Positions 25,968 through 34,382 of a stretch of DNA of 58,008 nucleotides are shown here, in pieces. The stretch's first letter is position 1; the number at the start of each line of letters is the position of its first letter. Source of the stretch: Dehalococcoidales bacterium (GTDB lineage Bacteria > Chloroflexota > Dehalococcoidia > Dehalococcoidales > Fen-1064); assembly GCA_016783135.1 (NCBI GenBank), contig JADHXC010000010.1:1-58008 (forward strand), read 5' to 3'. The notes under the pieces were generated by a model. That model was not told where the DNA came from, made no database searches, and saw only the letters and a program-made list of their open reading frames with translations. The position numbers and the translations under genes were made by a program.

Positions 25968-27245
25968 TCACCGTACTATAATTTCTTCTCGCTGCGGCCC
26001 CACCGAGATGTAACACACCGGCTTCCCCAGGTGCTCCTCGATATACTCTACGTAGAGCTGTGCGTTTACGGGAAGACCGTCATAGGTACGAATGCCGGTT
26101 ATATCTTCATCCCATCCCGGCAGTTCCTCATAGACGGGCTTCGCCTCGTAGAGCAGCGGTGTCAGGGGAAATTCCGTCTCGATATTACCCCTGATTTCGT
26201 AGCCCACGCAGACCTTGAGCACCGGCTCAGACGAAAGGACGTCCAGCTTGGTCAGGGCGATTTCATCAACCTGCTGGACCTGCATCCCAAACTCCGAAGC
26301 TACCAGGTCCAGGTGCCCGGTCCGTCGCGGTCTGCCGGTAGCGGCGCCGTACTCGCCCCCGCCTTTCTCCCGCAAACGAAGACCGACATCATCATCCAAC
26401 TCGGTGACGAACGGACCTTCACCCACGCAGGTCGAAAAGGCCTTGACGACACCGATGACATTGTCTATCGGGCGACTGAACAACCCCGCCCCTATGGGAG
26501 CAAACGCTGTCAGGGGTGAGGACGAGGTCGTCATCGGGTAGATACCGTAGTGGATATCCCTGAGTGCTCCCAGTTGTCCTTCCAGCAGGATGTTCTTGTC
26601 TTCGATAACGGCCTCTTCAAGAAGCTTCCTGGTATCACATATGAAGTTTCTGGCCTTGCCTCCGTATTCCTTGAGCCATGACAGGGTGGCCTCCAGAGTA
26701 TGGGGTTCCCCTCCGTATACTGAGGTCAGCACGGCGTTCTTCCACTCCAGCAGGTCGGAGACCCTGTCCGCCATGTATTTCGGATAGAGCAACTCACCTA
26801 CCTGTATCCCCTTCTTGAGGTACTTGTCCCCGTAGACCGGCGCAATACCGCGTACGGTGGAGCCGTACTTCTTACCGACCAGTCTCTCTTCTTCCAGCCG
26901 GTCCTGGTCGCGGTGGAACGGGAAACAGATGATGGCACGGTCGCTGACCTTCAGATTCCCGGTGTTTATGGTTATCCCACAAGCACGAACGTACTCAATC
27001 TCCTTGGCCAGGTGCTCCAAGTCTATCACCGTCCCCGGCCCGAGCACGTTCACCACCCCCGGCCGGAATATGCCCGAAGGCAGCAGGTTCAGGGCAAACT
27101 TGCCGTAGTCGTTGATAATCGTGTGTCCGGCGTTGTTGCCCCCCTGGAAACGCACGACCACATCGTGTTCCGCGGACAGCAGGTCCACCATCCTTCCCTT
27201 GCCTTCATCCCCCCAGTTCACACCCACAATCGCCGTTATCATCAT
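25968..27245 (-). CDS. purA: adenylosuccinate synthetase
   Basis: 425 aa, full length. Joins IMP and aspartate using GTP, the first step from IMP to AMP. Signatures: GDEGKGRMVDLL with catalytic Asp13, GGNNAGHT with His41, KYGSTVRGIAPVY, LLEGQLGALRDIHYG, VGEGPFVTEL and EYGAATGRPRRTGHLDL, followed by the C-terminal IMP/Asp region. Two ATGs in a row open the gene (27245 and 27242), with GAGGAAGTGAGG just upstream. It is a single-gene unit with a strong promoter, and a MITE-like element sits 17 bases upstream of that promoter. Confidence 0.97.
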   Translation of the reverse strand: MMITAIVGVNWGDEGKGRMVDLLSAEHDVVVRFQGGNNAGHTIINDYGKFALNLLPSGIFRPGVVNVLGPGTVIDLEHLAKEIEYVRACGITINTGNLKVSDRAIICFPFHRDQDRLEEERLVGKKYGSTVRGIAPVYGDKYLKKGIQVGELLYPKYMADRVSDLLEWKNAVLTSVYGGEPHTLEATLSWLKEYGGKARNFICDTRKLLEEAVIEDKNILLEGQLGALRDIHYGIYPMTTSSSPLTAFAPIGAGLFSRPIDNVIGVVKAFSTCVGEGPFVTELDDDVGLRLREKGGGEYGAATGRPRRTGHLDLVASEFGMQVQQVDEIALTKLDVLSSEPVLKVCVGYEIRGNIETEFPLTPLLYEAKPVYEELPGWDEDITGIRTYDGLPVNAQLYVEYIEEHLGKPVCYISVGPQREEIIVR

Positions 27246-27332
27246 GCCTCACTTCCTCATGGACTTCTCACTGCGGCACAGTCACCGCGTCAACCACGCT
27301 TTCTTACCGTGGTACCGCCCCCTGCCCCGCAT

Positions 27333-27361
27333 ACTATAGATGCTTGCCTGCGGGACGTCAA
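27333..27361 (-). promoter_or_regulatory. promoter of purA
   Basis: Minus strand TTGACG-N17-TATAGT, about 88 bases before the purA start. Confidence 0.6.
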
Positions 27362-27378
27362 GAGGCGTGTGTTCCCCT

Positions 27379-27643
27379 TAGCAGGGTAATGAAAAACCCT
27401 TTCGACCAACCCCCGTGCGGCCTTCTGGGCCGCCTTCCCCTTCCTGGCCAGGAAGGAGCCTTCTGCGGAAGGGGGAAAAGATTGTATCTGGGGGACACCG
27501 GCAGAATCTGGTTTCAGATTCTGCTAACGTCATTCTGTAAGAATGACGCCCAGACACCCCTGCCAGAGGGGGTGCCCCTCAGAAGGGTGCGCCTCTAAGA
27601 AGAGGCAGCGCCCTCTGGACTCCCCTTTTTCAGCATACTGCTG
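27379..27643. mobile_element. MITE-like element copy C
   Basis: 265 bases from TAGCAGGGTAATGAAAAACC to an imperfect right end CCTTTTTCAGCATACTGCTG. It contains the CCTTCCTGG palindrome and, like copy A, the extra hairpins GGCAGAATCTG/CAGATTCTGC and CGTCATTC/GAATGACG. The right flank lacks the TA, consistent with decay at that end. It fills most of the gap between purA and the OYE-family gene. Confidence 0.7.
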
Positions 27644-27740
27644 GAACAAGTTCAGGCTCTTCCATACGGCTGCCGACAATTACCGGCAAAACAGGAAGAG
27701 CCTGATTATACGGGCCAGTCTACCGCGACCGACGTGTATT

Positions 27741-29717
27741 CTATATCATCCGCGCCACTGTGGCCCCATCGTTGCTGGCCCAGAGTATCTTCCTTACCCC
27801 GTTACAGTCACCGACAGCGTATAGCTCCTTTACCTTTCCCTTGAGAGCATAATAAAGCTCGTTGTTCTCCACGGCTCCATAGGAGAGTATCACGGTATCG
27901 ATATTTTCAATCACCCGCTCTTCCGTGGTATAGCTATCAATCACGGTGACACTGTTACCGGATATCTCCTTGAGGGAAGTACGCGGCGTCAGTTTCACAC
28001 CGGCCCAGGCCAGTCGGCGAACAAGGGACATTCGGGTCAATTGCTCTATGCCACTACCCGGCTCCTCGTACGGGCATATCACCTCTACCTTCTTCCCCTG
28101 CTGCGCCAGGAAGTCTGCCGTGGTCATACCCTCGGTGCGGAGCTGTGCGTCAACGATGAGCACATTCTCCCCAACCTCGGCCTCCCCGCTGAGGACGTCC
28201 CGTACGGTCTTGATGACATTGTCCTGCTCTATACCCGGCATGTCGTCCGGGACACGCGGGAAAGAGCCGGTAGCCACCACGACTACATCCGGGTTCTGCT
28301 CCATCACGGTGTCAACGGTAACCTCGCTGTTGAGGTGGATGTCCACATCCAGCATATTCAACTGGTACTTGTGATAGCGAGGTAACTCGGCCAGGTCTTC
28401 TCGCCCCGGTGCCTTGGCTGCGATGTTCACCAGTCCACCGAGGTCATTGTCCTTCTCCCAGAGAGATACGTCATGGCCCCTTGCCTTTGCCACCCGGGCC
28501 GTCTCCATACCACCAGGGCCACCACCAATCACCATGACACGCTTCTTCGTTTCTGCCGGTATTAGCTCCAGCCACCCGGCGATAGTCTCCTTACCAGTGG
28601 CAGGATTATAAGCACAGGACACTCCCATCGGGTTCCTGTCCTGCGAGACGCGCATCCAGCACCCCTCAGAGCAACCCATGCACTTGCGGATTTCGTCCAC
28701 TCTGCCCTCGCGGGCCTTGTTGGCAAACTCAGGGTCGCAGATGAAGGCACGGTTCATGAACACCAGGTCGGCAAGGCGGTCTTCCAGTATCTTCTCCGCC
28801 TGGACGGGGTCGACCACCCGACCACCGCCGATGATGGGTATGTCAACCACCTCTTTCAGTCCGGCAGCATTGTACATCAGGGCACCCGGCGGGAAATACA
28901 TGGGAGGTATCCCGGCACCGGTAGCGATGTAGTCCAGGTTCCCGCTGCGCGTCATCATCGGGGCCATTACCTTCATTTCGTCCATACCGTATCCACCGCC
29001 GGAGAGCTGGTCGACACTGACCCTGATACCTACCGTGAAATCACGTCCAACAGCAGCCCTGACCGCGTCGATAATATCGCAGGCGAACCTCATGCGTCCC
29101 TCATGGCTACCACCATATTCATCGGTGCGTTTATTGCTCTCCGGGGACATGAACTGTGTTATCAGGTAGCCGTGAGCCCCGTGTATTTCCACACCGTCGA
29201 CTCCGGCCTGCTTACAACGGTATGCCTCGGCGGCAAAGGCCTCGATGATTTCCTTTATCTCATCCCGTGTCATCGCGTGAGGCACCAGACCGGTACCGGG
29301 AGACGGCACCGCTGAAGGCGCCCAGTTCGTGTCTCCGTAGTGGAGTGTACCGTAGGCGTTTCTGCCTCCGTGCCAGAGTTGCACCATGAAGCAGGTGCCG
29401 TGTTTCTTGATGGCTTCGGCAGTCTTCTTCAGCTTGTCCATGCCGCCGGGTTCCTGCAGAGGGCTGGTCTGGCCCATGTGGAACTCATAACCAGCCTGTA
29501 CCGGAGTCGGACTGCTGCGGTGGACTCCCCAGATACCGGTGCAAATCATACCTGCTCCACCCTTGGCCTTGGACTCCCAGTAGGCAGTTATCCGTTCTCC
29601 GGGCAGGCTATCCGGGTCCCTCAGACCGGGATAATGCCCCGGCACCACTATCCGGTTGCGCACTGTCATCTCGCCCACCTTAATCGGGCTGAAGAGAAGC
29701 CTGAATTGGTCTGCCAT
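27741..29717 (-). CDS. FadH/OYE-family NADH:flavin oxidoreductase (2,4-dienoyl-CoA reductase type)
   Basis: 658 aa from ATG 29717; a TTG at 29738 overlaps the ribosome site and is rejected. An Old Yellow Enzyme TIM barrel (1-330) binds FMN, with IHGAHGYLITQFMSP at 178-192 and NKRTDEYGGS. A 4Fe-4S site follows at Cys346, 349, 353 and 368 (CMGCSEGC...C). An NAD(P)/FAD two-dinucleotide domain begins at GGGPGG (398-403) and continues with LWEKDNDLGG. Electrons pass from NAD(P)H through FAD and the Fe-S cluster to FMN and then to an enoyl or dienoyl substrate. The BaiCD-type bile-acid reductases share this design. No partner gene adjoins it. Confidence 0.93.
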   Translation of the reverse strand: MADQFRLLFSPIKVGEMTVRNRIVVPGHYPGLRDPDSLPGERITAYWESKAKGGAGMICTGIWGVHRSSPTPVQAGYEFHMGQTSPLQEPGGMDKLKKTAEAIKKHGTCFMVQLWHGGRNAYGTLHYGDTNWAPSAVPSPGTGLVPHAMTRDEIKEIIEAFAAEAYRCKQAGVDGVEIHGAHGYLITQFMSPESNKRTDEYGGSHEGRMRFACDIIDAVRAAVGRDFTVGIRVSVDQLSGGGYGMDEMKVMAPMMTRSGNLDYIATGAGIPPMYFPPGALMYNAAGLKEVVDIPIIGGGRVVDPVQAEKILEDRLADLVFMNRAFICDPEFANKAREGRVDEIRKCMGCSEGCWMRVSQDRNPMGVSCAYNPATGKETIAGWLELIPAETKKRVMVIGGGPGGMETARVAKARGHDVSLWEKDNDLGGLVNIAAKAPGREDLAELPRYHKYQLNMLDVDIHLNSEVTVDTVMEQNPDVVVVATGSFPRVPDDMPGIEQDNVIKTVRDVLSGEAEVGENVLIVDAQLRTEGMTTADFLAQQGKKVEVICPYEEPGSGIEQLTRMSLVRRLAWAGVKLTPRTSLKEISGNSVTVIDSYTTEERVIENIDTVILSYGAVENNELYYALKGKVKELYAVGDCNGVRKILWASNDGATVARMI

Positions 29718-30066
29718 TCTCCTTAATACCTCCTGCAAATTAACCTAAGCTATAATCCTTATTCGCTCACCGTTAGAAAGCATACTCTGTGAGAGAGTCT
29801 ATCGTCAAGCCGTGCCATCACCGGTGCCTCCGCCAACCGCCACCGGCAGAGATGTGGCATGCTGCAGGTAGTAACTTCCCTACGCTGGAAACACCCCGAC
29901 TGGAGAGCCTGTCAACTAAGATGGGTTAGCCTTGAGGGACGGTGTGTTCCCGAGGATTTCAACGCCGGGGTAGTGATGACTCCGGAACATAAAGGTATCG
30001 GAGTTTGGAAAAGTGGTATTTTTTACTCGGAGGATGCAGCTAGCAGCGGGATGCCGAGAGAGGGCC
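29718..30066. other. intergenic region without recognisable gene
   Basis: About 350 bases between two minus-strand genes. The only plus-strand frame (29859-30191) has no ribosome site, runs into the 3' end of the next gene on the other strand and resembles no family. I see no repeat or RNA here. Confidence 0.4.
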
Positions 30067-30405
30067 TTATATCTGGCTTGCGAGTAGCAGGGAAAGGTTC
30101 CAGAATACTATTCCTGCGTACGCCGCCACCAGGCAGGAAGTGCCTATTTTTGCCATCTTCGGGCGGTGCCGGTAGATATCCCATAGGATGAATGCGCAGA
30201 GCAATGCCCCTACCAACTTCAAGACCAGGAAATCTCCACCACCTACCAGAGACACCAGGAGAGGGTTTCCTTCTCGCACCACTCCGCTATTAACGAGAAC
30301 ATTCGTCAACCCTCCGTCTACGACCACCAGGAATACCAGCACCGCCAGGGGGTATATCATTTTACGAATACCGGTAAAGTAGTGCCTGATAGCCTTCATA
30401 CTCAT
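30067..30405 (-). CDS. small membrane protein, DUF5658-like
   Basis: 112 aa from ATG 30405 (30399 is also possible; GGGGA lies just upstream). Three hydrophobic segments: PLAVLVFLVVVDGGLTNVLV, LLVSLVGGGDFLVLKLVGALLCAF (in two parts around a turn) and the C-terminal AAYAGIVFWNLSLLLA. A conserved-looking pattern VVDGGLTNVLVNSGVVREGNP fits DUF5658, a family of unknown function, in which D..LT and E.NP are typical. The 11-bp repeat array at 30494 lies between this gene and its possible -10 region. Confidence 0.7.
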   Translation of the reverse strand: MSMKAIRHYFTGIRKMIYPLAVLVFLVVVDGGLTNVLVNSGVVREGNPLLVSLVGGGDFLVLKLVGALLCAFILWDIYRHRPKMAKIGTSCLVAAYAGIVFWNLSLLLASQI

Positions 30406-30493
30406 TCCCCGCCAGTGCGGCCAAACCTGGCACCTGCCACACCTATACTCAGCATAGCACGCCTTCATGAAAGCAAATATTAAATTTATAAAT

Positions 30494-30528
30494 AATACGT
30501 AAAGTATTCATAAAGGTTTTGTAAAGGT
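30494..30528. promoter_or_regulatory. three 11-bp half-sites (GTAAAG/ATAAAG)
   Basis: GTAAAG, ATAAAG and GTAAAG recur at exact 11-base steps (hexamers beginning 30499, 30510 and 30521), followed by GTTT or GT. The last two match the TATTGTAAGGT pair at 11320 in form. Read on the minus strand they are CTTTAC/CTTTAT repeats, as in Pho-type boxes, and an AT-rich stretch that could hold a -10 box lies between them and the small membrane gene. Confidence 0.45.
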
Positions 30529-30604
30529 TTACCCCCGTCAAATCGCAGTAGCCATACTGAGTCCACGACCTTACCTGAATTTTCTGTATGTTCCTCAGGG
30601 GATA

Positions 30605-30709
30605 TCACTGGCTACCGGTGTCTCCTTCCGTAAGACGGGGACCGCCCAGGATGTATTCGGTCCCGGGTTCAATGACATCGCCAAAGGCATTCACAGCAAT
30701 AAGGACACC
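30605..30709 (-). pseudogene. remnant of S58 (DmpA/P1) aminopeptidase-like gene
   Basis: On the minus strand 34 codons read GVLIAVNAFGDVIEPGTEY, then ILGGPRLTEGD, with a stop directly before and soon after. VAVNAFGDV is a hallmark segment of DmpA/P1-type (peptidase family S58) proteins. Nothing else of the family is present: no start, no catalytic Ser region. I read it as an isolated fragment of a decayed gene. Upstream frames show only broken sequence. Confidence 0.6.
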
Positions 30710-30784
30710 TTACGATGTTTGTATCACCCTTCTGTATTAACGAGAACAGCGGAGTGGTAAGACATCGAGGCGAAATTTATATGG

Positions 30785-30790
30785 TATAGT
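30785..30790 (+). promoter_or_regulatory. candidate -10 box of enoyl-CoA hydratase gene
   Basis: TATAGT lies about 70 bases before the ATG at 30860. No convincing -35 box is seen at 16-18 bases. Confidence 0.3.
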
Positions 30791-30859
30791 ACGTATACAC
30801 AGAAAACAAGGGGAAATCCATCCCCGCATGCAATCAGTCCAGCGAAAGGAGAGAACAGA

Positions 30860-31624
30860 ATGCCAGAATACGTACTCTACGAGAAGAAGGGACACATCGC
30901 CTATATCACCCTGAACAGACCGGAGCGCCTGAACGCTCTGGGCTCGGAACTGGGTCTGCAGCTACGAGATGCGGATACGGGATTCGCCGAAGACGAAGAC
31001 GCCTGGGTGGCTATCTACACCGGTGCCGGTGAAAGGGCTTTCTCCGCAGGACGGGACCTGAAGGAAGTCGCTGAGCAGGACTCCCGGGGTGGAAGCAGTC
31101 TACCGTTTGCCCGCAGACCCGCCATCGAACACAACAAACCTACCATCGCGGCCATAAACGGTCTGGCCTACGGTGGAGGAATGGAACGTGTCCTCGCCTG
31201 CGATATCCGCATCTGCTCCGCAAACGCCACATTTTGTCTTGCCGAGGTCAAGGTAGGCCTGTGCCCGCCTACCGCTATGTTCACCCTGCCTCGCCTCATC
31301 GGTCTGTCCAACGCTATGTGGATGCTGCTCAGCGGGGAACCAATCGATGCCCAGGAAGCCCTCCGTATCGGTCTGGTAACCAGGGTTGTCCCCCTGCCCG
31401 ACCTTATAACCACGGCCACACAAATGGCAAACACCATCTGCCAGAACTCGCCGCTGGCGGTACGTACCACCAGACAGCTCACGACACTCGGCCTGGAAGT
31501 GCCGATGGACTACGCCCGTCGTCTTGGCCAGGGACTAATCAGTTCGGTGTGGGGGTCGGAGGACGCCGTGGAGGGAGCCAGAGCATTCGTAGAAAAGAGA
31601 AAGCCTGTCTGGAAGATGCGCTAG
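30860..31624 (+). CDS. enoyl-CoA hydratase/isomerase (crotonase family)
   Basis: 254 aa. Oxyanion-hole segments are AFSAGRDLKE and NGLAYGGGME. Both catalytic glutamates of true hydratases are present: Glu109 in GGGMERVLACD and Glu129 in FCLAEVKVG. It should add water to a 2-enoyl-CoA, or do a related reaction, in beta-oxidation-like pathways. AAAGGAG precedes the ATG. It heads a plus-strand group that includes a hot-dog-like protein and two acyl-CoA dehydrogenases, although separate promoters lie between them. Confidence 0.94.
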   Translation: MPEYVLYEKKGHIAYITLNRPERLNALGSELGLQLRDADTGFAEDEDAWVAIYTGAGERAFSAGRDLKEVAEQDSRGGSSLPFARRPAIEHNKPTIAAINGLAYGGGMERVLACDIRICSANATFCLAEVKVGLCPPTAMFTLPRLIGLSNAMWMLLSGEPIDAQEALRIGLVTRVVPLPDLITTATQMANTICQNSPLAVRTTRQLTTLGLEVPMDYARRLGQGLISSVWGSEDAVEGARAFVEKRKPVWKMR

Positions 31625-31726
31625 CCCTGTTAGACAACCGGTCGTCTCTACGGCGATAGTCTGAGAAGTTACACCGGCTCGGTGCTGAGTGACATGATGC
31701 CCGGCAGGTGGAGAAAGCCAATTTGC

Positions 31727-31755
31727 TTGACACCGGGTGTTCAAAGGCTTAGCAT
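31727..31755 (+). promoter_or_regulatory. promoter of hot-dog-like gene
   Basis: TTGACA-N17-TAGCAT, 60 bases before the ATG at 31815. Confidence 0.55.
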
Positions 31756-31814
31756 ATCGGCAACAGCCAATACCGGCTGCCCCGGCTGGAATACTCCGAG
31801 AAAGGAGGAGGGTT

Positions 31815-32678
31815 ATGGCTGACGATATCGTGACTAAGGAGGGGCGTATCTACGGCGGATGGCGTCGCGCCGTGAATGCGGCAATCCACTCCGAGGGCTC
31901 CATCCACGAGGACGCAACAGCGCAGAAGCTGGGAATGCGAGGCGGTGCCGTGGTGGGCATCGTCCACCTCAACCTCTTCCCGCCGCTCGTGCTCAAGACC
32001 TTCGGCCCCGAGTGGTTTGAGCAGGGCTGTCTGAGCATTTTCTACACCTACGCCCTGCTTGACGGCGAGCAGGTCAGGGGAGTCATGGAGATTCCGTCCG
32101 AAGGTGCCAGGGATGTGCAGGTGGAGGCCTGGGCAGAAGACCCGGACGGGCGCACCGTGGGCAAAGGCACCGTGTCCATCGGGGAACCGAAAGAGCTGCC
32201 ATACCTGCAGGCGATGGAACTGAAGAACGCCGAGCCTGGAGAGCTCCGCATTCTCGACGGGATGAAGGCGGGTGACGAACTACCATCGCGGGACGTGTTT
32301 ATTACTCAGGAGACGGTGGACCGGGCACTGGAGACAATCACCGACCCCCTGGACTGGTACAAGGGTGACTCGCCCTGGGGAGGTGCTATCCTACCTCCCA
32401 GCGTCATGTATGGGGCTATGCAGTTAGCACCGACAGAAACACGCGAGTCTGTAGGGTTCTTCGGGGCAACGGAACTCCGCAACGTTAACGGGCCGATCAG
32501 GGTCGGTGTGCCGTACCTCGCAAGCGGGAAGCTGGTCTGCGTGGGGACCAGTCCCAGGACCGAGTACTTCTGGTTTGATTCAACGCTCGAGGAAAAGGAA
32601 AGCGGGAAGGTCATTGCCCAGATGCGTCATATGACCCGGCTCATGAAAGCGTCCTCGCCGCTGTATCAGGAAAACTAG
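31815..32678 (+). CDS. probable hot-dog-fold (MaoC-like) acyl-CoA enzyme
   Basis: 287 aa from ATG 31815, chosen because AAAGGAGGAGG stands just before it; longer in-frame starts lack a site. The pattern IHEDATAQKLGMRGGAVVGI, then HLNLFPPLVL, resembles the hot-dog core of MaoC-type dehydratases and thioesterases. A second similar half around GGAILPPSVMYGAMQL suggests a double hot-dog. The assignment rests on pattern and context only; catalytic residues cannot be assigned. Neighbouring crotonase and acyl-CoA dehydrogenase genes support a role on CoA thioesters (inference). Confidence 0.6.
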   Translation: MADDIVTKEGRIYGGWRRAVNAAIHSEGSIHEDATAQKLGMRGGAVVGIVHLNLFPPLVLKTFGPEWFEQGCLSIFYTYALLDGEQVRGVMEIPSEGARDVQVEAWAEDPDGRTVGKGTVSIGEPKELPYLQAMELKNAEPGELRILDGMKAGDELPSRDVFITQETVDRALETITDPLDWYKGDSPWGGAILPPSVMYGAMQLAPTETRESVGFFGATELRNVNGPIRVGVPYLASGKLVCVGTSPRTEYFWFDSTLEEKESGKVIAQMRHMTRLMKASSPLYQEN

Positions 32679-32709
32679 TACCGACCCAATCCACCAGGAC
32701 AAACACTGT

Positions 32710-32741
32710 GGGAGGCCAGTGCAGGTTATGCTGGCCTTCCC
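32710..32741. terminator. candidate terminator hairpin
   Basis: GGGAGGCCAG pairs imperfectly with CTGGCCTTCCC around a 10-base loop shortly after the hot-dog-like gene. There is no T-run, so its strength is uncertain. Confidence 0.4.
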
Positions 32742-32864
32742 GGTAGCCGTGCCTGTAATACGCCGACAAGTCCGAGGTATACGAGTTTAATTCACTCTAT
32801 AACCGTTATTATCTCCTCTTTATGTCACGCAACACCGAGAGCGCTAATTATCTCCATTTAATGC

Positions 32865-32893
32865 TTGACATTCTCCGATGATGCTCATACACT
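32865..32893 (+). promoter_or_regulatory. promoter of acyl-CoA dehydrogenase operon
   Basis: TTGACA-N17-TACACT. The transcript would begin about 200 bases before the ATG at 33102, leaving a long untranslated leader in which I recognise no riboswitch. Confidence 0.55.
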
Positions 32894-33101
32894 GTGTAAG
32901 CGAGTTATACGTTTGAATGCATTTATCGTGAATTACCTGGACTGTGGCTATCCCCTTGCACCACAAGAATATCCTGTGGCACAAACATCACTTACAGAAC
33001 CTGGACCTGCAAAGCCACTGGCCTACCACCCATTTCTCACCTTTGCCTACAAAGATGTCTCCGCAGAGATTTCAGCATAGCATGACGAAAGGAGGTTCAA
33101 T

Positions 33102-34322
33102 ATGACTACGGAGAAATCGGAAAACCTGGACGCTCTCAGGCGAGAAGTACGCTCCTGGCTGAGGGCGAATCTCCCCAAGGGATGGGGGACACCGGAGTAC
33201 AAGCCGCCTCCATCATATTCCAGAGAGCAACACGAGCAGGGTAAAGAGTGGACAAGGAAGCTGTACGATGCCGGCTACACCGGGTTCGGCTATCCCAAGG
33301 AGTATGGTGGCATCGAACGCCCCCGTGCCGAGATAGCCGTCATCCGGGAGGAACTGGGCCGCACCGGAACACCCGGAGGGCCGTTGTCCCTCGGAATGCT
33401 CGTAGCGGCACCGGCTATCCTGGCCCATGCCAATGAAGAGCAGAAGAAACGTTACATACCCAGGATACTCCGAGGCGAGGAGAGCTGGTGCGAGGGATTC
33501 TCGGAGCCTGACGCCGGGTCGGACCTGGCCAACGTTCAGACTACAGCCAAGAGGGATGGTGACGAGTGGGTGGTCAACGGACAGAAGTGCTGGACCAGCA
33601 TGTGGGAGTTTGCTGACTGGAGCCTGCTGGTTGCGAAGACAGACCTCGAAGCTCCTCGGCACCGTAATATGACCTACTTTGTCTTCAGCACCGACATCCC
33701 CGGTTTCAGTCGCAGGCCGTTGCGCCAGATGTCGGGCGAATCCGAGTTTGGTGAGATGTTCTTCGATGACATGCGTATTCCCCACGAGAACATGATAGGC
33801 GAAGAAGGCAGGGGCTGGTATGTCGCCATGACCGCCCTGATGGCGGAGAGGAGCGGTGGTGGTGGCTTCGAAGGGGCAGGTGGTGCCCTGGCAGGCATCG
33901 GTATGGAAGGCCTGCTGGATGCCGATAGCCTTGTCAACCTGGCTAAAAACACCAAACATTACGGCAAGTCGGTCTGGGAGGATGAAGCATTCCGACAGAG
34001 GATAGTCCAGATTGCCATCGAGACCCAGGCCATGAGATGGAGTGGTACGCGCATGGCCGCCAAGATGCGGAAGGGACTACCCCTGGGCAATGAAGCCTCC
34101 GTTTTCAAGAACTTCCAGGCGGAGATGAGACAGCGCCGGGGCGACCTTACGATGGAGATTCTGGGGGCATACTCCCAGATGGTGCGGGGCTCGTCACGGG
34201 CAGTAAGCAATGGTACCTGGGTATATGACATGCTCCGGTCACGCGGTGCTACCATCGAGATGGGCACCTCGGAGATTAACCGCAACATTATTGCCGAGAG
34301 GATACTGGGCCTGCCCAGATAA
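33102..34322 (+). CDS. acyl-CoA dehydrogenase, catalytic-type subunit
   Basis: 406 aa. Family segments: helical N-domain, EEQKKRYIPRILRGEESW, FAD-binding FSEPDAGSDL (133-142), GDEWVVNGQKCWTS, and the C-terminal ATIEMGTSEINRNIIAERILG. Glu386 in the IEMGTSEI segment is the candidate catalytic base. The flavoenzyme removes two hydrogens from an acyl-CoA, passing electrons to an electron-transfer flavoprotein. GAAAGGAGG precedes the ATG. Another acyl-CoA dehydrogenase follows after 60 bases, and such pairs often form alpha2beta2 enzymes acting on bulky (for example ring-bearing) acyl-CoAs. Confidence 0.95.
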   Translation: MTTEKSENLDALRREVRSWLRANLPKGWGTPEYKPPPSYSREQHEQGKEWTRKLYDAGYTGFGYPKEYGGIERPRAEIAVIREELGRTGTPGGPLSLGMLVAAPAILAHANEEQKKRYIPRILRGEESWCEGFSEPDAGSDLANVQTTAKRDGDEWVVNGQKCWTSMWEFADWSLLVAKTDLEAPRHRNMTYFVFSTDIPGFSRRPLRQMSGESEFGEMFFDDMRIPHENMIGEEGRGWYVAMTALMAERSGGGGFEGAGGALAGIGMEGLLDADSLVNLAKNTKHYGKSVWEDEAFRQRIVQIAIETQAMRWSGTRMAAKMRKGLPLGNEASVFKNFQAEMRQRRGDLTMEILGAYSQMVRGSSRAVSNGTWVYDMLRSRGATIEMGTSEINRNIIAERILGLPR

Positions 34323-34382
34323 TAGATTTCGGTACCCGATAGTACCAGATGCGGGTTCCGATTTAATAGAAGGAGCAATGTT

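Noticed and set aside
29859-30191. 110-codon plus-strand frame
   Set aside because: No ribosome site, overlaps the DUF5658-like gene on the other strand and has no family resemblance.
33213-33959. 248-codon minus-strand frame opposite the acyl-CoA dehydrogenase
   Set aside because: Antisense shadow of an unmistakable acyl-CoA dehydrogenase.
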